From Mesorhizobium xinjiangense (GTDB taxonomy: Bacteria > Pseudomonadota > Alphaproteobacteria > Rhizobiales > Rhizobiaceae): a DNA stretch of 64,000 nucleotides. The stretch spans positions 1 to 64,000 of the forward strand of contig NZ_WOAC01000027.1 of NCBI RefSeq assembly GCF_009749525.1, written 5' to 3'. Under the pieces are notes generated by a model, which had not been told where the DNA came from, searched no databases, and worked only from the letters and a program-made list of their open reading frames with translations. A program made the translations under genes and the position numbers. The first letter of the stretch is position 1. Each line of letters opens with the position of its first letter. Shown in pieces: positions 46,675 to 56,087 of the stretch.

Positions 46675-47637
46675 TTAGGGATAGAGTGCGGGCCGATGGG
46701 ATTCGTCGGAAAGGGTCGCTGTCCACTGCTTCGTGCGAACCAGATCCCGCAGGATCTCCCAGGCCAGTTGGCCGATGGCGCGGGGCGCCGCGGCAAGTGG
46801 TCGTTCAGTCGAATACGCGAGATAGACCTTGCGCGTTATCATCGGATCCATGAACCGCCATGCACGGAACACGCCGCCTTCGACCTCCCTGTCGATGGCC
46901 ATCCGCGGAAGAATGCCATAACCCACTCCGCGATCCACCAGCCTCTTGATCTGATTGTATGAATCGATCTCGATCTCAGGAGTTATCGCAATGTGCGCCG
47001 CCGTGGCGCTGCTTTCGATCAGATCGCGCAGCCCATGCCTCGGCCCAGGCACCACCAGAGGCAAATCAGCAATGTCGGCGAGCCGGATCGTTTCCGGTTC
47101 GGATTTGATGCGGCCCACGTAGTCCTTGCTGGCGAAGAGGCAGATCTCTTCCGACAGCCCCAAATGAACCGCCAGCCCCCTCGGATCAGCCGTGGCATAG
47201 ATCATCGCCAGGTCCAGTTCGTCACGACGGAGCCATTCGAGCACATATCCGCTCATCGCTTCCACGACACGGATCCTCACATCCGGGTAACGGAGCTTTG
47301 CCGCTTCGATCAAAGGCACCGCGAGCAACTCACTTACCGTGCCCGGCATGCCGAAGCGCACTTCCCCTCGCGGAAGGGCAAATGTACCTCTGACACTGTC
47401 GGGGATCTCGGCAAAGTCGGCAAGGACGCGCTTGGCATGGACATGGAGCCGGCTGCCTGCCTCGGTAGCCTCAACGCCGCGCGCCGTTCGATGCAGCAGC
47501 GGGATACCTAGCTCTTCCTCAATGCGCTTGACGTGTTGGCTGATTGCCGGCTGGGCGACATGGAGAACCTGTGCCGCCTTGGAAAACGACCCACTCTCCA
47601 CGACCTGGGCGAAGTAGCGTAATTGCCTGAGATCCAC
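46675..47637 (-). CDS. LysR-family regulator
   Basis: 320 residues from GTG 47637 (VDLRQLRYFAQVVESGSFSK), with GGGGAGA upstream; ATG 47655 is an alternative. HTH: KAAQVLHVAQPAISQHVKRI. The C-terminal effector domain follows. It lies at the upstream end of the CoA catabolic cluster on the same strand and likely controls it. Confidence 0.9.
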   Translation of the reverse strand: MDLRQLRYFAQVVESGSFSKAAQVLHVAQPAISQHVKRIEEELGIPLLHRTARGVEATEAGSRLHVHAKRVLADFAEIPDSVRGTFALPRGEVRFGMPGTVSELLAVPLIEAAKLRYPDVRIRVVEAMSGYVLEWLRRDELDLAMIYATADPRGLAVHLGLSEEICLFASKDYVGRIKSEPETIRLADIADLPLVVPGPRHGLRDLIESSATAAHIAITPEIEIDSYNQIKRLVDRGVGYGILPRMAIDREVEGGVFRAWRFMDPMITRKVYLAYSTERPLAAAPRAIGQLAWEILRDLVRTKQWTATLSDESHRPALYP

Positions 47638-47924
47638 CGGTCGACTTCTCCCCAATCAAGCATTCGGCGTGATTCAGCCTATATCCATTCGTTATAGAGA
47701 ATGGGTTTGTCGCTTGCAATTTTCTCTAGCCCGGCCGGTTTGCGCCATTTGCACTGAGCCCAGGATGTCAGGTCAGGTTCAACAAAAGCGAGCGGCGTCG
47801 CGCCCTTGTGCAGGGACTGTTGGCGAACAGGTGCTCCGGGCCGGTCTTCGGGAGTACGAATTCGACGACCGGTGCATAGCTGCTGAAGGAGTCGACAGGG
47901 GCACGCTCCCGCCGCCGGGATGCT

Positions 47925-48347
47925 GCCGAGGCTATCACCGTTCGCCTGGATCAGAATAGCGGCGCCGTCCGGCATCCACTGCACGACGCTTGTGCTCTTG
48001 GCGCGCACGATGTGGTGGCCTATCCCTACCGTGTTGATCGATCGTCGATGTCGATACAACTGGCCAAAGACGGAGTGGGCGTCGCGCTGGACAGCACGTC
48101 GATCGCATTCGACGATCTGGCGAGCGGCGCACTGGTTCCGCTTTCGGCTGAGTTCGACGTCATCGAGTTTCCGGGTTACTGGCTGGTCTGCCCCTCACGA
48201 CACATGAACCGACGGGCGGTGCGATTGTTTTCCGAGTGGGTTTCTGGGATCGGCAATCGCGATACCGTCCGTGCACGGGATTTTCTGACCGGTCGGGGAT
48301 TTCAGATCACGTTCGAGCGCAGGCCGCATTTCTTAACACGGGACTAA
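47925..48347 (+). pseudogene. LysR-type regulator, C-terminal fragment
   Basis: The frame DVVAYPYRVDRSSMSIQLAK, DGVGVALDSTSIAFDDLASG, ALVPLSAEFDVIEFPGYWLV matches the end of the effector domain of GcvA-like LysR proteins. There is no HTH or start. It is a relic on the strand opposite the intact LysR gene. Confidence 0.65.
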
Positions 48348-49107
48348 TGGGCAACGGGCCCCGGTGCCTCACGCCAATTAGCACCGATGCTTTCCGCTCT
48401 CTTGGCCGCGATGGGTATGTCGGCGAACGCAGTGATCTTGGCCGCCTGTAGCGGCTGCGGGATCGAGGGCAAATGCCACTTGCCGAATCTTCGCTATCCG
48501 CAAAAAGGCGCTCAACAAGGCTCGGAAGTGGCCACGTCACAACAATACAGGTGCCGACCTGGCGCTCCACTGCAACAGGTCTGAGATCCGAAGCCGACTG
48601 GCGGCTTCCGGCGCCCAACAGATCATGCGGCTACGCCGCCAGAAGCCGAGAGAACAATCGAAGCCTATAGCGTATTTCCGGTAGGTGTGGGGATTGACGG
48701 TAGCGGTCCTCCGCTACCACCGAACTTCAATAACTTATTGATTTTCCAAAAAAACTTTTAGAAGTATGCTGCGAACAAATCCTACAAAAGCCTAAGCCGT
48801 TGTTTTTCTTTGGAATGGCTGTCGGGGGTTCAATGCAGGCCGCTACCAAAGTGGGCTCCTAACCGGAGCCGCGATCCCGCCTTACGGAGCGATCCCCACC
48901 GTGCTAGTTAGCCAAACGTCAGAAGGCCGGAAGGCGGTAGCCGTGTGGACTACGTCATCTATGCGGCGAGGCTGTCCACTGGCTGCTTCGCGCCCGAACT
49001 AAGCTGCAAAGCCCGGAATCTCCGATCCTGCAAGCAGCCTTCGTTCACCTAAGCGCCCGTCGGGCGTTGCCGCGAGTTTCTCGGCGCCGTAGATGTGCGG
49101 CGCCCAA
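48348..49107. other. Non-coding boundary region left of the arsenic island
   Basis: About 760 bp without a supported gene. An open frame at about 48480-48680 is basic and not recognised. The stretch 48720-48800 is notably AT-rich (with the palindrome CAATAA-C-TTATTG near 48728) compared with its surroundings and may mark an island junction. Confidence 0.35.
49054..49066 (-). terminator. Possible hairpin after aioR
   Basis: CGCCCG-T-CGGGCG just beyond the aioR stop can form a short GC stem with a small loop. No U tail on the minus strand, so it is a weak terminator candidate. Confidence 0.25.
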
Positions 49108-50442
49108 TTAACCTCGAACCCCGAGCCGCGTCATCTTCTCCCAGAGCGTCGAACGACCGATACCGAGTAATTCGGCCGCCTTGATGACCTGGCCGTCGGT
49201 CTGTTCGAGCGCGCGTTCGATCTGCCGCCGCTCGGCCGCGTCGCGGACGTCGGCCAGCGGGAGGAAACCCGGCCTGGGCCCGTTCCCAGGGCGATCCGGG
49301 AAGAGGTCGCCGGGCATGATCCATTCCGACGCCGTTAGCGCGACGGCGCGGTCGACGCGGTTGCGCAGCTCTCGAACGTTGCCGGGCCATGGATGCGCCA
49401 GGGCTGCTTCCTCCGTCAGGGCGCTGAAGCCACGGATACGGGCATCGGAGCGTGCGGTGGCGTTCTCCAGGAAGCGATCGAGCAGCCAGACGATGTCCTC
49501 CGGCCGCAGCCTGAGCGGCGGTATGTCGACGGGTAGCACGGCCAGCCGGAAGTAGAGGTCCTCGCGGAAGCCGGATGCCTGTCCTGGCTCCAAGGCGCGG
49601 TGCGTGGCCGCGACAATCCGGGCGCGGAAGGGAACGGCTGTCTCACCGCCTAGCCGCGTGAAGGATTCGTTCTCCATGAGGCGCAGCAGCTTTGCTTGAA
49701 GGGCGGCCGGCATGTCGCCGATCTCGTCGAGGAAAAGCGTGCCGCCGCGGGCGCGTTCTGCATAGCCGAGATGGCGCTGATGGGCACCGGTGAAAGCGCC
49801 CTTCTCGTGGCCGAAGAGCTCACTTTCCAGCAGATCGGCCGGGATCGCCGCGCAGTTCACCGCGACGAAGGGCTGCTCAGCGCGAGCTGAAACCTGATGC
49901 AGGAGCCGCGCTGCGACCTCCTTGCCGGATCCGGTCTCTCCGGTAATCAATACCGGCAGGTCGTGCGCGGCGTAACGATGGATCAGGTCTTCGGCGTGCT
50001 GGATCGCCGGCGATTGGCCCAGCATGTACTCCTTCAACCGCATGCCGGAGCGGTTGCTGCGCCGCCCGCTCTCGATCCGCTTCAGGAAATCGTCCATGGC
50101 GAAGGGCTTGGTCATGAAGTCGACGGCGCCGCAACGCATCAGGCGCATTGCCTGGTCGATCTCGGCGAATCCGGTAACGAACAGGAAGGGCGGCGTGTCA
50201 GGCTGCCGGCTCATCATCTCGAACACAGCCTCACCGGACATGTCCGGCAGCCGGATGTCGCAGATCACGAGGTCGAGCGAGCCCGCGGCACGTCCCAGTC
50301 CCGTGACTGCCTCACGTCCCGTTTGCCACCAGGTCACGTCCCAGCCTTCGAGTTCCAGTCGCTGGACGATGGAGCCGCCCATCACCGGATCATCCTCGAC
50401 CAACCCCGCGCGTGCACGCTCAAGCGGCATGGCTGCGCTCAT
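49108..50442 (-). CDS. aioR: Sigma-54-dependent response regulator AioR
   Basis: 444 residues. Receiver domain at 10-125 with phosphoacceptor in VICDIRLPDMSG. AAA+ domain with Walker A GETGSGKE, sigma-54 contact loop GAFTGA and FLDEIGDMPAALQAKLLR. C-terminal Fis-type HTH QVIKAAELLGIGRSTLWEK. The gene position after aioX and aioS, opposite aioBA, identifies it as the arsenite-response activator. Its start lies within the end of aioS, so the two overlap. Confidence 0.93.
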   Translation of the reverse strand: MSAAMPLERARAGLVEDDPVMGGSIVQRLELEGWDVTWWQTGREAVTGLGRAAGSLDLVICDIRLPDMSGEAVFEMMSRQPDTPPFLFVTGFAEIDQAMRLMRCGAVDFMTKPFAMDDFLKRIESGRRSNRSGMRLKEYMLGQSPAIQHAEDLIHRYAAHDLPVLITGETGSGKEVAARLLHQVSARAEQPFVAVNCAAIPADLLESELFGHEKGAFTGAHQRHLGYAERARGGTLFLDEIGDMPAALQAKLLRLMENESFTRLGGETAVPFRARIVAATHRALEPGQASGFREDLYFRLAVLPVDIPPLRLRPEDIVWLLDRFLENATARSDARIRGFSALTEEAALAHPWPGNVRELRNRVDRAVALTASEWIMPGDLFPDRPGNGPRPGFLPLADVRDAAERRQIERALEQTDGQVIKAAELLGIGRSTLWEKMTRLGVRG

Positions 50443-51883
50443 TGTGCGTTTCCTCCATGATTGGCATGGTCAGCGTGACGACCGATCCGACCGGCAGCCT
50501 GGCTTCCACGGTTGCCTTGCCTCCACAGGCGTCGACCATGCGGCGGACCATCCAGAGCCCCAATCCTTTTCCGGCGCGGACCGCCGGCCCAGGATCGTCG
50601 TCGCCCAGTATCGCGATAGAATCCCTGGGCATGCCTGGACCTTCGTCGGACACTGAAATCGTCAACCGGTGCGCCGTCCGCGCGACGCTCAGACCGATCA
50701 CGCCGGCTTCCGGGGTGGCTGCGCTGGCGTTGAGCAGCAGATTCAGGACCGCCTGTCGCACCGGGCCGCCGGGGATCTGAGCGGTGAACCCGGTAGGCCA
50801 GTCGACCCGCCAGTCCAGTCTCTGTCTGCGCCGGCGCAGTTCCGGCTTCATTAGCACTTTGACATCCTCGAGATCGTCGGCGCCGAGTGGCCGGGCCGAT
50901 CGTTCCGGACGATAGGTAGCAAGGGCGGCTTCGACGACCTCGCGAATGCCGTTCAGCCCGCGCTCGATCAGGCTGATCGAGGTGTCGCGCACGCCGGGCG
51001 TCCTGCCGTGCGTCTTCAGCGTGTCGATGGCGTTGAACAGGCCGCCGAGAGGATTGTTAATCTCGTGCGCCATGCCGGAAGCCAGCCGTCCGAGGCTCGC
51101 GAGCTTCTCCTCCTCGGAAAGCTGCATGGCGAAATTGGCACGCTCGCGCTCGGCGTGGACGAGCGCGTTGTAGCCGTTGAAGAGGCTCGCCACCTCGCCG
51201 CCGCGCGAGGGGAACTCCCGTGCCGGAATGGGCTCGGCAACGCCGTTTGCGGCGGCCCGCATATGATCCTCCAGCACCCGCATCGGCATGATCATGCGGC
51301 GGGCCAGCAGAAATCCGCCAAGCGAGAAGATCGCGGCGAGGATGCCATTGGTGACGAGCAGCGTCACCAGGATCTCGCGGCGTTCGGCGAAGATGTGCGA
51401 GGCATCGAAGGCCGTGTGGATCGCACCGATCTTCTGACCCTGATAGACGAGGTCGCGATAGGCGAAGCCGGTGTCCGCCTCGCGGTCGAAGGTCACCGTG
51501 GTCGCACCGTAACGCGAGGCATATGCTTCCGGCAACTCCGAGAAGGACGGGATGCGGGTCGGGTCGGTGGCCGCCAGGACCTTGCCGTCGGCGCCGGTGA
51601 CGACGGCCTCGATCGGCGAGAGCGCCTGGTAGGATTTCTGCGATCGATCGAGCGCGTCGAAGACCTCCCACACATCGCCGCGCAAGACGGCCGGCAGAAC
51701 GGCCGCGGTCAGACCGTCGAGATAGCTGCCGGCGAGACCGTCGAGCGAGGATTGCTGCGTGCGGGAAAGGCGGTCGAGCACCCGCTCGGAGATCACCGCG
51801 CTGATCCCCACCATCAGCAGCGCCACCAGGATCGGCACCCGATAGGAAACTGGAATGGCGCGAAGGCGACGGAAAAACCTCAT
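50420..51883 (-). CDS. aioS: Sensor histidine kinase AioS
   Basis: 487 residues from ATG 51883. Two membrane helices (about 12-32 and 160-185) flank a periplasmic sensor region; HAMP-like sequence follows. H-box GMAHEINNPLGGLFNAID carries the phosphorylated His, and the ATPase domain has NLLLNASAATP, SDEGPGMP and GKGLGLWMV. It should respond to arsenite-loaded AioX and phosphorylate AioR. Its ATG overlaps the aioX stop (51880-51883). Confidence 0.92.
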   Translation of the reverse strand: MRFFRRLRAIPVSYRVPILVALLMVGISAVISERVLDRLSRTQQSSLDGLAGSYLDGLTAAVLPAVLRGDVWEVFDALDRSQKSYQALSPIEAVVTGADGKVLAATDPTRIPSFSELPEAYASRYGATTVTFDREADTGFAYRDLVYQGQKIGAIHTAFDASHIFAERREILVTLLVTNGILAAIFSLGGFLLARRMIMPMRVLEDHMRAAANGVAEPIPAREFPSRGGEVASLFNGYNALVHAERERANFAMQLSEEEKLASLGRLASGMAHEINNPLGGLFNAIDTLKTHGRTPGVRDTSISLIERGLNGIREVVEAALATYRPERSARPLGADDLEDVKVLMKPELRRRRQRLDWRVDWPTGFTAQIPGGPVRQAVLNLLLNASAATPEAGVIGLSVARTAHRLTISVSDEGPGMPRDSIAILGDDDPGPAVRAGKGLGLWMVRRMVDACGGKATVEARLPVGSVVTLTMPIMEETHNERSHAA

Positions 51884-52770
51884 CCGAACCGCCTCACCGC
51901 ATCGACCTTGGCGGCGATCGCGTCGAACAGGGCCGGCTCGGTGGCGACGAATCCATCCAGTCGCAGCAGCGCCAGCACCTTTCGGCCTTCTTCGTGCCGA
52001 TCCATCGCCGTCAGCGCTTCCTTCAGCCGCGTGACGCGCGGATCGCCGGCAAGCGCCCTGGACGCGGCCACGGGAGGAAAGCCGAGCCATTCGGAACGGC
52101 GCACGATCCGGGTCTGATCCACGAGGTTAGGTTCCATCTCACGCATCACGTCCCATACGTAGCCGTCGACGCTGCCGGATTGGGCGAGACCTGACGCGAC
52201 GGCGCGGATCACGTTGCGGTGGCCGTATGTGTAAAAAGTGCGAGCGAAGAAGCCTTCGGGTTTCAACCCGTTCTCGGCGAGAAGCGCACGCGTGACGAGG
52301 AAGCCGGAATTGGAGTCGGGATCGGAGAAGGCATGGATGTCGCCCTTCAGGTCCTCCCACCGCTCGGTCGGACTGTCTGCGGCAGCGATCAGGTAGGATT
52401 GGTACAGCGGCTTGCCATGCCAGGAGGGCGTGGCGACGAGATCGAGTTCGGTCTTGAACTGGACATAGGGATAGCCGCAGATCCACGCCGCATGGAGTTG
52501 ACCCGCCACGAGCAAGGCCGTGATTTCCTGATAGGTGCGTCGGCTGACAAGTTCCACGGGCTCGCCGATCGCCTCGATGAGATAGGCACGAAGAAGCGCA
52601 AGCAGTTCGAGGTCGTTAGAGAGGAAAACCGGCGTCAGGCCGAACTTGAACCCGTCCTGTGCGGAGACCGAGCCGGGCGACAGCGCGAGCGACGCGGCTG
52701 CGCCGCTGCACAGCACAAGCAGCGAACGGCGCGTGAGTCCCTGGCTCGTGGCTGGGTACCGAGCGGTCAA
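51880..52770 (-). CDS. aioX: Periplasmic arsenite-sensing protein AioX (PhnD-like fold)
   Basis: 296 residues from TTG 52770, preceded by GGGAGG. Signal peptide with twin Arg (LTRRSLLVLCSGAAASLALS). PhnD-type periplasmic fold: FGLTPVFLSNDLELLALLRA, SRRTYQEITALLVAGQ, DIHAFSDPDSNSGFLVTRAL. A Cys in AAWICGYPYVQ (about residue 98) matches the conserved arsenite-binding Cys described for AioX. It acts with AioS/AioR and is divergent from aioB. A huge frame continues upstream antisense to aioA and is not coding. Confidence 0.9.
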   Translation of the reverse strand: MTARYPATSQGLTRRSLLVLCSGAAASLALSPGSVSAQDGFKFGLTPVFLSNDLELLALLRAYLIEAIGEPVELVSRRTYQEITALLVAGQLHAAWICGYPYVQFKTELDLVATPSWHGKPLYQSYLIAAADSPTERWEDLKGDIHAFSDPDSNSGFLVTRALLAENGLKPEGFFARTFYTYGHRNVIRAVASGLAQSGSVDGYVWDVMREMEPNLVDQTRIVRRSEWLGFPPVAASRALAGDPRVTRLKEALTAMDRHEEGRKVLALLRLDGFVATEPALFDAIAAKVDAVRRFG

Positions 52771-52845
52771 ATCGTCGATCCTCCCTGCCGGACAGACTAG
52801 CGCCACCAGCCGCTGAAATCGACCGGAATCCTGCAATTCCCGCTC

Positions 52846-52896
52846 TGTCCGGGTTTCCGGACCAACGGCAGCGCAGCATGTCCGGAAATTCGGACA
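52846..52896 (+). promoter_or_regulatory. Paired palindromic activator sites upstream of aioBA (candidate AioR sites)
   Basis: Two related inverted repeats: GTCCGG-GTTT-CCGGAC (52847-52862) and TGTCCG-GAAATT-CGGACA (52879-52896). Their centres are 33 bp apart, about three helical turns, and they sit 60-125 bp upstream of the sigma-54 promoter. That is the arrangement expected for NtrC-type activator dimers. Confidence 0.65.
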
Positions 52897-52957
52897 CATG
52901 TTTTCGGCATATACCGCAAGGCCTTGCATTCGCTTGCGCCGGCCGTCGCATGTCAAC

Positions 52958-52972
52958 TGGCACCGTCCTTGC
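52958..52972 (+). promoter_or_regulatory. Sigma-54 promoter of the aioBA operon
   Basis: TGGCAC (52958-52963), five-base spacer, TTGC (52969-52972): an exact match to the -24/-12 consensus. Transcription would start near 52984, about 30 bp before the aioB ATG. The adjacent AioR gene encodes the required GAFTGA-type activator. Confidence 0.85.
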
Positions 52973-53013
52973 TCCCTCCCCTGCGTACCCAGTCGCAAAC
53001 CAGGGAGGATGGA

Positions 53014-53538
53014 ATGGATCGCTGCAACAAATTGATCGATGTCGGCCGCCGACAGTTTCTGCGAGGCGGAGCGCTTGCCGCCGCAGCCTCCGCCACCGCC
53101 GTCACGCTTCCGGCCGCACCGGCCAGGGCGCAGGCGGCTCTCGCCCGCGTGGACTATCCTTCGAACCGCCTCGGCAATATCGCCGACCTGGCCGTCAACG
53201 AACCTTTCGACGTCACCTATCCCGACGAAGAGGCACCCGGCGTGCTGCTCAAGCTCGGCACGCCTGTCGAGGGCGGCGCGGGGCCGGACGGTGACATTGT
53301 CGGTTTCTCCACCGTATGTCCGCACAAGGGATACCCGCTGAACTACAGCGCCGACGACCGCACGCTGAACTGCCCCGGCCACTATTCGCGCTTCGACTGC
53401 GAAGCCGGGGGCCAGCAGATATGGGGGCAAGCGACGCAGAACCTGCCGCAATACGCGCTGCGCGTGGACGAGAAGGGCGACATCTACGCCGAAGGCGTGG
53501 ATGAGCTCCTCTACGGCCGCCTGTCGAACGTGCTCTGA
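53014..53538 (+). CDS. aioB: Arsenite oxidase small (Rieske) subunit
   Basis: 174 residues from ATG 53014 (GGAGG upstream). Tat signal with GRRQFLRGGALAAAA. Rieske ligands in CPHKGYPLNY and CPGHYSRFD; the two extra Cys that form the disulfide in many Rieske proteins are Tyr here. It transfers electrons from the Mo subunit to cytochrome c and carries the large subunit through the Tat system. It precedes aioA by 12 bp. Confidence 0.95.
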   Translation: MDRCNKLIDVGRRQFLRGGALAAAASATAVTLPAAPARAQAALARVDYPSNRLGNIADLAVNEPFDVTYPDEEAPGVLLKLGTPVEGGAGPDGDIVGFSTVCPHKGYPLNYSADDRTLNCPGHYSRFDCEAGGQQIWGQATQNLPQYALRVDEKGDIYAEGVDELLYGRLSNVL

Positions 53539-53550
53539 AGGAGGAAAAAC

Positions 53551-56070
53551 ATGGCCTATAAGAGACAGATCGATCGCCTGCCGATCATCCCCGCCAATGC
53601 CAGGAAACAGAACGTCGTTTGCCATTACTGCATCGTCGGCTGCGGCTATCATGCGTATTCCTGGCCCGCCAACAAGCAGGGCGGCACTGCGCCCGACCAG
53701 AACGCCTTTGGCGTCGACCTCTCCGAGCAGCAATATGCCGAGACCGACGCCTGGTATTCGCCGTCCATGTACAACATCGTCAAGCAGGACGGCAAAGACG
53801 TCCACATCGTTATCAAGCCCGACCATGAATGCGTCGTGAACTCCGGGCTCGGCTCGGTGCGCGGCGCGCGCATGGCCGAAATGAGCTATTCGCAGGCCCG
53901 CTCCACCCAACAACAGCGGCTGACCGATCCACTGGTCTGGCGCTATGGCCAGATGCAGCCGACGTCCTGGGAAGACGCGCTCGACCTCGTCGCGCGGGTG
54001 ACGGCGCGCGTGGTCGCCGACAAGGGTGAGGACGCGCTGTTCGTCTCCGCTTTCGACCATGGCGGTGCCGGCGGCGGATATGAGAACACCTGGGGCACCG
54101 GAAAGCTCTATTTCGGTGCGATGAAGGTGAAGAACATCCGCATCCACAATCGCCCCGCCTACAATTCGGAGGTCCATGCGACCCGCGACATGGGCGTGGG
54201 CGAACTCAACAACTGCTACGAGGATGCCGAGCTCGCCGATACGATCATGGTCGTCGGCGCCAATCCGCTCGAGACCCAGACCAACTACTTCCTCAACCAC
54301 TGGGTCCCCAACCTGCGCGGTTCCTCGCTCGGCAAGAAGGACGAACAGTTCTCTGGCGAACCGCACGACCGCGGCCGCATCGTCATCGTCGACCCGCGCC
54401 GCACCGTGACTGTCGCTGCCTGCGAGGCGGAAGCGGGCGCGGAGAACGTGCTGCATCTGCAGATCAAATCCGGCACCGACCTGGCTCTGTTCAACGCCCT
54501 CTTCACCGAGATTTCCGAGCAGGGATGGGTGGACCAGGAATTCATCGACGCCAGCACCTCCGATCAGGAAGGCGAAGGCGACGGTTCCGATCCCGCCCGG
54601 CCCGGCGTGCTGACCAGCTTCGCGGCAGCCCGTGAAGGCAACAGGGTCGCGATCGAGGAAGCTGCCGAGATCACCGGCGTGTCCGCGGACGACATCCGCA
54701 AGGCGGCCGCATGGATCGCCGAGCCGAAGGAAGGCGGAGCCCGCCGCCGCACAATGTTCGCTTATGAAAAGGGTCTGATCTGGGGCAATGACAACTACCG
54801 CACCAATGGCGCGCTCGTGAACATCGCGCTGGCCACGGGCAATGTCGGTCGCCCGGGTGGCGGGGTGGTTCGGCTCGGCGGCCATCAGGAAGGCTATGCC
54901 CGTCCGGCCGATGGGCATGTCGGCCGCCCGTCGGCCTATGTCGACCGCCTGCTGATCGAAGGTCAGGGCGGCGTGCACCACATCTGGGGCTGCGATCACT
55001 ACAAGACGACCCTCAACGCGGCCGAGTTCAAGCGTGTCTACAAGCAGCGCACCGACAAGGTGAAGGACGCGATGAACGCCGTGCCCTACGGCGACCGCGA
55101 CGCCATGGTGGAGGCCATCGTGGCAGCGATCGACGATGGCGGATTGTTCGCGGTGGACGTCGACATCGTGCCGACCAAAATCGGCGAGGCCTGCCATGTG
55201 ATGCTGCCCGCCGCGACATCCGGCGAGATGAACCTCACCTCGATGAACGGCGAGCGGCGCATGCGGATCACCGAGCGCTACATGGATCCGCCCGGACAGG
55301 CGATGCCTGACTGTCTGATCGCGGCACGTATCGCCAATCACATGCAGCAGGTCTTCACAGATCTCGGCAAGGCTGACATTGCGGCCAATTTCGACGGCTT
55401 CGAATGGGAGACCGAGGAAGACGCCTTCATGGACGGCTACCACGCGACCGCGCATGGCGGCGAGCATGTCACCTACGAGCGCTTGAGGGCGATGGGAACC
55501 AACGGTTTCCAGGAACCCGCAACGGGCTTCGAGGACGGCAAGATCGTCGGAACCCAGCGTCTTTACACCGACGGCAAGTTCGGAACGGAGGACGGCAAGG
55601 CGCGGTTCATGGTCACGGCGTGGCGGGGCCTGCAGGCGCCTGGCAAGACCGAGCAGCAAGCCGCCTATCCGTTCCTCATCAACAACGGGCGCGCCAACCA
55701 AGTGTGGCAATCGGCCTATCTGGACGTCGAAAACGACTTCGTCATGGACCGCTGGCCATTCCCGTTCATCGAGATGCATCCCGACGACATGGCCAAGATC
55801 GGTGTCAAGGAAGGCGACCTGGTCGAGGTTTACAACGACGCGGGCGCGACGCAGGCGATGGTCTATCCGACGCCATCGGCAAGGCCCGGCGAGACGTTCA
55901 TGCTGTTCGCCTACCCGACAGGCGTACAGGGCAACGTTGTCAATGCGGGGACGAACGAGCTGCACATCCCCAACTACAAGCAGACCTGGGGCAACATCCG
56001 CAAGATCGCCGATGCACCAGCGTCGGTCGCCCACCTGTCCTTCAAGTCGAAGGAATACAGCGCCGCTTGA
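53551..56070 (+). CDS. aioA: Arsenite oxidase large (molybdopterin) subunit
   Basis: 839 residues. [3Fe-4S] ligands C24-x2-C27-x3-C31 (CHYCIVGC), a hallmark of AioA. Mo-bis-MGD enzyme blocks: DHGGAGGGYENTWGTGKLYF, VVGANPLETQTNYFLNHW, FAYEKGLIWGNDNYRTNGAL, GGHQEGYARPADGHVGRPSA. No signal peptide, as usual, since it is exported with AioB. It oxidises arsenite to arsenate in the periplasm. GGAGG lies eight bases before the ATG. Confidence 0.97.
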   Translation: MAYKRQIDRLPIIPANARKQNVVCHYCIVGCGYHAYSWPANKQGGTAPDQNAFGVDLSEQQYAETDAWYSPSMYNIVKQDGKDVHIVIKPDHECVVNSGLGSVRGARMAEMSYSQARSTQQQRLTDPLVWRYGQMQPTSWEDALDLVARVTARVVADKGEDALFVSAFDHGGAGGGYENTWGTGKLYFGAMKVKNIRIHNRPAYNSEVHATRDMGVGELNNCYEDAELADTIMVVGANPLETQTNYFLNHWVPNLRGSSLGKKDEQFSGEPHDRGRIVIVDPRRTVTVAACEAEAGAENVLHLQIKSGTDLALFNALFTEISEQGWVDQEFIDASTSDQEGEGDGSDPARPGVLTSFAAAREGNRVAIEEAAEITGVSADDIRKAAAWIAEPKEGGARRRTMFAYEKGLIWGNDNYRTNGALVNIALATGNVGRPGGGVVRLGGHQEGYARPADGHVGRPSAYVDRLLIEGQGGVHHIWGCDHYKTTLNAAEFKRVYKQRTDKVKDAMNAVPYGDRDAMVEAIVAAIDDGGLFAVDVDIVPTKIGEACHVMLPAATSGEMNLTSMNGERRMRITERYMDPPGQAMPDCLIAARIANHMQQVFTDLGKADIAANFDGFEWETEEDAFMDGYHATAHGGEHVTYERLRAMGTNGFQEPATGFEDGKIVGTQRLYTDGKFGTEDGKARFMVTAWRGLQAPGKTEQQAAYPFLINNGRANQVWQSAYLDVENDFVMDRWPFPFIEMHPDDMAKIGVKEGDLVEVYNDAGATQAMVYPTPSARPGETFMLFAYPTGVQGNVVNAGTNELHIPNYKQTWGNIRKIADAPASVAHLSFKSKEYSAA

Positions 56071-56087
56071 TCGCATGTCGCCACCAC

